The position numbers and the translations under genes were made by a program. The notes below the pieces were generated by a model. It was not told the origin of the DNA and ran no database searches. It saw only the letters and a list, made by a program, of their open reading frames with translations. DNA of 64,000 nt from JAVVHE01 sp032249695 (GTDB lineage: Bacteria; Pseudomonadota; Alphaproteobacteria; Sphingomonadales; Sphingomonadaceae). Within the stretch, counting starts at the first letter, position 1; the number at the start of each line of letters is the position of its first letter. This document shows positions 59,705 to 64,000 of this stretch, piece by piece. The stretch spans positions 41,486 to 105,485 of the forward strand of contig JAVVHE010000010.1 of assembly GCA_032249695.1 (NCBI GenBank), in the 5' to 3' direction.

Positions 59705-61063
59705 ATGGCTCGATCCGACGACCGTTCCACCCTTGGCGGCCGCCTGCAGCGCTACGCGCATGTCGGCGGCACCGCAGCGGGGCTGGCAGCGCGCTTCGCC
59801 GCGGCGCGGGTCAGCGGCGGCTTTGATCCGAAGGCGCGCGCGTCCGATCTGCGCGAGGCGCTGGGCGGTCTCAAGGGCCCGGTGATGAAGATGGCGCAGA
59901 TCCTCGCGACGGTGCCCGGGGCGGTGCCAGAGGAATATGCAGCCGAGCTCGCGAAGCTCCAGGCCAACGCCCCGCCGATGGGCTGGCCGTTCGTGCGCCG
60001 ACGGATGGCGGGCGAGCTCGGGGCCGATTGGCAGAGCCGCTTCGCCGAGTTCAGCCCTGAGGCGATCCACGCAGCTTCGCTGGGCCAGGTGCACAAGGCG
60101 CGGCTGCTCGATGGCCGCGCGGTCGCGGTCAAGCTGCAATATCCGGGAATGGCGAGCGCGGTCGACGCCGATTTGGATCAGCTCGACGTCGCCCTGAAGG
60201 CGTTCCGCGCGGTCGATCGCTCGGTCGATTTGGCCGAGATCAAGGTGGAGCTGGGCGCGCGGCTGCGCGAGGAGCTCGATTACGCGCTGGAAGCCAAGCA
60301 CATGGCGCTGTTCGCGCACATGCTCGCCGACTATCCGGGAGTGAGCGTGCCGAAGGCGGTCGCCGAGCTGTCGACCGCGCGGCTGCTGACGATGGACTGG
60401 CTTGATGGCCGGCCGCTGATGGCGTTCAAGGACGCCGATCAGGACACGCGCAATCGTCTCGCGGTGAACCTGTTCCACGCCTGGTATGTGCCGGTGCACC
60501 AGTGGGGCGTCGTTCACGGCGATCCGCATCTGGGCAACTACGCAGCGCGGCCCGATCTCCGCCTCAACCTCCTCGACTTCGGAGCCATCCGCGTCCTCCC
60601 CCCGCGCTTCGTCTACGGAGTTGTAGAGCTGTATCGCGGGCTGTTGACCGGCGATGAGGAGCGCACCGCCGCGGCGTATGAACTCTGGGGTTTCAAGGGA
60701 CTGACGCGCCAGCTGATCGACGTGCTGAACATCTGGGCGCGCTTCCTTTACCGCCCGCTGCTGACCGACAGCGCCGATTCGATCGACGAGGGCACGATGG
60801 GCGCAGACGAGGGGCGCGTGACGATGCAGCGCGTGCACTCGGAGGTCCGCCGCTTGGGCACCGTGACCATCCCGCCCGAGTTCCTCTTCCTCGACCGCTC
60901 CGCCATCGGCCTGGGCGGCGTTTTCCTGCGCCTGCGCGCGCGGGTGAACTGGCACCGTCTGTTCGAGGCGCTGATCGACGGTTTCAGCGAGAACGCGCTG
61001 GCCGGGCGGCAGGGGGCGGCGCTTGCAAGCGCCGGGCTGAGCGCGGGCGGCGGGCACGCATAG
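59705..61063 (+). CDS. ABC1/UbiB-type atypical kinase
   Basis: A 452-residue AarF/ABC1/ADCK-family protein. The Ala-rich nucleotide loop is AASLGQVHKARL, the VAVKLQYPG lysine is present, the catalytic loop is VVHGDPHLGNYA and LLDFGAIRVLPP has the metal Asp. The KxGQ motif reads KMAQ (62-65) in LKGPVMKMAQILATVPGAVP. This KxAQ variant belongs to an alphaproteobacterial subfamily I recall; whether it supports ubiquinone synthesis is not shown. It has no predicted C-terminal membrane helix. Confidence 0.88.
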   Translation: MARSDDRSTLGGRLQRYAHVGGTAAGLAARFAAARVSGGFDPKARASDLREALGGLKGPVMKMAQILATVPGAVPEEYAAELAKLQANAPPMGWPFVRRRMAGELGADWQSRFAEFSPEAIHAASLGQVHKARLLDGRAVAVKLQYPGMASAVDADLDQLDVALKAFRAVDRSVDLAEIKVELGARLREELDYALEAKHMALFAHMLADYPGVSVPKAVAELSTARLLTMDWLDGRPLMAFKDADQDTRNRLAVNLFHAWYVPVHQWGVVHGDPHLGNYAARPDLRLNLLDFGAIRVLPPRFVYGVVELYRGLLTGDEERTAAAYELWGFKGLTRQLIDVLNIWARFLYRPLLTDSADSIDEGTMGADEGRVTMQRVHSEVRRLGTVTIPPEFLFLDRSAIGLGGVFLRLRARVNWHRLFEALIDGFSENALAGRQGAALASAGLSAGGGHA

Positions 61064-61296
61064 TCTGCGGCTGAACGATCGCCTTGCGTGGGTCACGTTC
61101 AACCTGATCGACTGCTGGCCGCAGCCCGGAGGCGCTAGACGCTGAAACTCTGCACATGGCGCTTCGTGTCCGCGCCGGAAGCCGATGAGGCAGAGCCAAA
61201 CCGCCTCAATCCGACGTCAGCCGTTCCGCCTTCACAGCGCCATCGCCGCTGCTATGAGGATGGGTAATTGGGTCCGTCCCGAAAGGAGCTTCACCC

Positions 61297-61431
61297 GTGG
61301 AAAACCAGCCCGTCTCGGGCGGCGTCGATCAAAGCCGCATTGCGACCTTCCACCGCCTGATCACCATGTTCAAGTGGATTATCATCGTCGGCATGATCGT
61401 GCTCGCCGGCCTCTGGGCGTTTACGAAATAG
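61297..61431 (+). CDS. Small aa3-type cytochrome c oxidase subunit IV-like protein
   Basis: A 44-residue single-span membrane protein: ENQPVSGGVDQSRIATFHRL, then the helix TMFKWIIIVGMIVLAGLWAF. Size, layout and its position one base before pntA match the aa3-type oxidase subunit IV (COX4_pro_2-like) genes that precede pntA in sphingomonads. The start is GTG 61297 with AAAGGAG eight bases upstream. The stop (61429) and the pntAA GTG (61433) are one base apart. Confidence 0.72.
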   Translation: MENQPVSGGVDQSRIATFHRLITMFKWIIIVGMIVLAGLWAFTK

Positions 61432-61432
61432 C

Positions 61433-62563
61433 GTGAAGATCGGAGTTCTTCGCGAGACCGCAGCCGCCGAGCGGCGCGTCGCCGCCACCCCCGAGACCGT
61501 CAAGAAATATGTGGGCCTTGGTGCCACGGTCGCCATTGAACCGGGCGCGGGCGAGGGCGCGGCGATCCCCGATCAGGCGTTCGCCGACGCGGGCGCCGAA
61601 ATCGCCGCGCGCGACGCGGTCATCGCGGGCGCGGATCTGATCCTGGCGGTGCAGGCGCCCGACGCGCTGCCCGGCGCGGCGCACGGTACCGCGCTCGCCG
61701 CGATGATGGACCCGTATCGCGCGCGCGACAGGCTCGCGGCGCTTGCGGGGGCGGGCGTCACGGCGCTCGCGATGGACTTCATGCCGCGCATCACGCGCGC
61801 GCAATCGATGGACGTGCTGTCGTCACAGTCGAACCTCGCGGGATACAAAGCGGTGCTCGATGCCGCCGCCGAATATGGCCGCGCGTTCCCGATGATGATG
61901 ACCGCCGCCGGCACGATCGCCGCAGCTCGTGTGTTCGTGCTGGGCGTGGGCGTCGCGGGCCTGCAGGCCATCGCCACTTCGCGGCGGCTGGGCGCGGTCG
62001 TCAGCGCGACCGACGTGCGGCTGGCGACCAAGGAGCAGATCCAGTCGCTGGGCGCCAAGCCCGTCTTCATCGAGGACGAGGAAACCCGTGCGGCCGAAAC
62101 CAGCGGCGGCTATGCGCGCGAGATGAGCGACGCCTATAAGACGAAGCAGGCTAAGCTCATCGCCGAGACGATCGCCAAGCAGGACGTCGTGATCACCACC
62201 GCGCTGATCCCCGGCCGCCCCGCGCCGCGGCTGGTGACGGCCGACCATGTTGCCTCGATGCGCCCGGGTTCGGTGATCGTCGACCTGGCCGTCGAGGCGG
62301 GCGGCAATGTCGCGGGGTCGATGCCAGGCGAGGTAGTCGTCAGCGCGAATGGCGTGCGGATCGTCGGCCACCGCAACATGCCCAGCCGCGTCGCCTTCGA
62401 TGCGTCGGCGCTTTACGCGCGCAATCTCTACACCTTCGTATCGACCTTCTGGGACAAGGACGCCGGCCGCCCCGTCTGGAAGGCCGACGACGAGATCATC
62501 CAGGGCGTGCTCGTCACCGATGGCGGCGCGGTCGTCCACCCGCAGCTGAAGGTGGCTGCGTGA
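61433..62563 (+). CDS. pntAA: NAD(P) transhydrogenase subunit alpha part 1
   Basis: NAD-binding domain I of proton-translocating transhydrogenase, 376 residues from GTG 61433. Diagnostic: KIGVLRETAAAERRVAATPE; LSSQSNLAGYKAVLDAA; FVLGVGVAGLQAIATSRRLG; TALIPGRPAPRLVTADHV. It lacks the membrane helices, which in this split architecture are on a separate PntAB subunit. The protein couples the proton gradient to NADP reduction. Confidence 0.95.
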   Translation: MKIGVLRETAAAERRVAATPETVKKYVGLGATVAIEPGAGEGAAIPDQAFADAGAEIAARDAVIAGADLILAVQAPDALPGAAHGTALAAMMDPYRARDRLAALAGAGVTALAMDFMPRITRAQSMDVLSSQSNLAGYKAVLDAAAEYGRAFPMMMTAAGTIAAARVFVLGVGVAGLQAIATSRRLGAVVSATDVRLATKEQIQSLGAKPVFIEDEETRAAETSGGYAREMSDAYKTKQAKLIAETIAKQDVVITTALIPGRPAPRLVTADHVASMRPGSVIVDLAVEAGGNVAGSMPGEVVVSANGVRIVGHRNMPSRVAFDASALYARNLYTFVSTFWDKDAGRPVWKADDEIIQGVLVTDGGAVVHPQLKVAA

Positions 62564-62606
62564 CTGCTCCTCCCCGGACGGTGCGGAGCGCCGGGGTAAA
62601 GCGGTT

Positions 62607-63359
62607 GTGACCCGCGCGCTGGCTCTGATTATTGCCATAACGCCAGGCCTCGCGCACGCTGCTACGTGGGTGGCGCCGCCGCTGGCGGCGGGCCAGCGGG
62701 CGGCGACGGCGGGCATCTGCGATCCGATCCGCTTCGCGCGGCTGCTGCCGGCCGAGCTCGCGCGCGCCGCGGTGGACCTCAAGGACGCGCGCAGTGGTAG
62801 CGTGATCCTGCCCGCGGGCGCCGATCTTGTCCGCACCGACCGCGCCGTCGGCGGACAGGCGGTGTGGTGCACGTGGAACTACGGGCCGAAGCTGAAGGCC
62901 AGGATCGGGACGATCGACCCCGCGGGTGACGACGTGCTGTGCGTCACCCGCGCGCCTTCGGGCGAGGTGACCGGCTATGCGCGCGTGGCCGCGGCGCTAC
63001 CGCAATATCTGGTGCTTGCGCCCGCTCGCTGGCCTGCATTTCGCCCGCTAGTGCCCGTAGCGTTGGTGGCTGTCGACCGGACTACCGCGCGCGACGCGCT
63101 GATGCTGGAACTGCGCCCCGGCTGCGTCCTCGGCGCGCCCGGTGCCGGCGGCTACCGCCTGCAGATGAGCGATGGTCGCAATGGCCCACGCGAATCCGCG
63201 ACGCCGGTCAGCTACCGCCGTGAGGGCGGCCGCGAATTCGTCGCAACGCTGGGCTTCGAGGTAGCGCTGGAGACTCACGATGGCCGTCGTTTCGAGGTGA
63301 CGATCACTGAGCCATCCGCGCCGGTGCCGTTCACCTATATGCCAGCGCGTAAGAACTGA
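62607..63359 (+). CDS. Secreted hypothetical protein
   Basis: A 250-residue protein with a Sec signal peptide (TRALALIIAITPGLAHA, cleaved near residue 18) and no domain I recognise. The mature part has CDPIRFARLLPAELARAAVD, TDRAVGGQAVWCTWNYG and three cysteines. GTG 62607 is used as start. It separates pntAA from the putative pntAB and is 43 bases after pntAA, so it may be co-transcribed. Confidence 0.7.
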   Translation: MTRALALIIAITPGLAHAATWVAPPLAAGQRAATAGICDPIRFARLLPAELARAAVDLKDARSGSVILPAGADLVRTDRAVGGQAVWCTWNYGPKLKARIGTIDPAGDDVLCVTRAPSGEVTGYARVAAALPQYLVLAPARWPAFRPLVPVALVAVDRTTARDALMLELRPGCVLGAPGAGGYRLQMSDGRNGPRESATPVSYRREGGREFVATLGFEVALETHDGRRFEVTITEPSAPVPFTYMPARKN

Positions 63360-63376
63360 GTGGCGGGGACCATCGC

Positions 63377-63943
63377 TTGAAACCGGACGAATTCAGAGCA
63401 TGGCTTAGTGCCTGCTACGCGCCCGATGTAGCTGCGACACGCCCAGCGAGCGCTCAGCGTGTCGAAGGATGCTTCGGCAACTTAGACCAGGCTGACGATA
63501 CCGGGCTCGCAACTCTTCGGAGTGGACTGAGACTGGATCAGCGGTCACGGGATCCCGGTGGAGCGGCGACGGATGGATCTGATACGCCCTCAACCGAGCA
63601 ATTCGTACGTCAGACGTTTGGATTTGGATTTGAACGCCACTTCCAAGCTGCTCTGTGCCCAGAGATCGGACAGCTTGAAAAAGCACTGGTGGTTTCCGAA
63701 CGCGGTGTGGAGCGGATCACCGAATCAAGATTGATCGATCATGCTGAAGCGCCCGCCTCGGACTTGTCAGTCGTCATCAAGCTCAAGTAAGGTACCGCGA
63801 GGCGCGATGCAGTCGGACAAGTATTTTGTTACATGGATGATCTGATGAATGAGGACGCTGTTCGACGCACCCTCGTGGCAGCGCACTCTGACATGGGATG
63901 CATCGCTGAAACGGGCGTAATTCCGAATCTCGCAATGACATGA
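63377..63943 (+). pseudogene. Broken NucS-like (PD-(D/E)xK) endonuclease-domain gene
   Basis: From TTG 63377 the frame reads KPDEFRAWLSACYAPDVAAT and RVEGCFGNLD, then FGFERHFQAALCPEIGQLEK and RITESRLIDHAE, matching by memory a family of sphingomonad proteins with a short N-terminal domain and a NucS-like nuclease (FGLERDxQxAL...RIDI...VVIELKAGxA). At the catalytic ELK the sequence reads IKLK, so the Glu is Lys, and a TAA stop (63788-63790) follows. The same frame then continues GTARRDAVGQVFCYMDDLMN and EDAVRRTLVAA to TGA at 63941, matching the rest of the domain. The gene therefore has a premature stop and a lost catalytic residue. Confidence 0.72.
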
Positions 63944-63976
63944 CACCGAGCCTTCCCTTCGAGGACGTAGCCTAAG

Positions 63977-64000
63977 ATGACTTTCCTGTCCATCCTCACC
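63977..64000 (+). CDS. pntAB: Probable start of NAD(P) transhydrogenase subunit alpha part 2
   Basis: Only eight codons are in the window: MTFLSILT. The PntAB N-terminus is typically MDFISILxIFVLA, so this is a plausible match given pntAA upstream. It needs the sequence beyond the window edge to confirm. Confidence 0.45.

Overview
The window is a GC-rich bacterial chromosome segment, almost certainly from an alphaproteobacterium of the Sphingomonadales (a Sphingomonas relative). The basis is gene content and order recalled for that group: TsaE–AmgK–MurU–AddB–AddA–TrxA, RpmF–PlsX–FabH–IhfA–MerR, CarD, the large 180-kDa-type NAD-glutamate dehydrogenase, a BamF-like DUF3035 lipoprotein after LspA, and a split PntA preceded by a tiny aa3-oxidase subunit IV. 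GTG and TTG starts are frequent and many neighbouring genes overlap by four bases (ATGA or GTGA).

Layout. 1–5.2 kb: end of glyA, ubiG, a YCII-like gene with lysC, a PagL-type lipid A deacylase, a DUF2945 gene and a decayed glutamine amidotransferase. 5.2–15.3 kb: a long minus-strand, translationally coupled run (PAS protein, tsaE, amgK, murU, addB, addA, then trxA) linking tRNA modification, cell-wall sugar salvage and double-strand-break repair. A tRNA-Thr follows. 15.8–28 kb: peptidoglycan amidase, EamA transporter, TerB/DnaJ protein, Tat hemerythrin, dapF–ftsY–yciB, FkbM methyltransferase, carD, an orphan [2Fe-2S] protein, an ATP-grasp enzyme and topA. 28–39 kb: an SRPBCC plus zinc dehydrogenase pair, the giant glutamate dehydrogenase, thyA and mutS. 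39–44.6 kb: a CoiA-like nuclease-fold gene running into an isolated flgE-F-G-H-I block.

44.6–51 kb: a decayed stretch ending in a dipeptidase remnant, then ribF, a REPIN-like inverted repeat, ileS, a duplicated leader, lspA and bamF. 51–54.3 kb: the fatty-acid/ribosome cluster on the minus strand (rpmF, plsX, fabH, ihfA, merR), with csbD upstream and its own terminator. 54.4–61 kb: MBL hydrolase, aspartate aminotransferase, orphan ParA, SDR, MlaA with a small lipoprotein, and an ABC1/UbiB-like kinase. 61.3–64 kb: the transhydrogenase operon (small oxidase-IV-like gene, pntAA), interrupted by a secreted hypothetical and a broken NucS-like nuclease gene before what looks like the first eight codons of pntAB at the window edge.

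Most of the window is housekeeping. I see no CRISPR array, prophage, insertion sequence or clear defence island. The most useful observations are three decayed genes (glutamine amidotransferase, M19 dipeptidase, NucS-like endonuclease), the isolated flagellar block, the REPIN-like element, the duplicated lspA leader and the interrupted pnt operon. I did not find a convincing undescribed multi-gene system.
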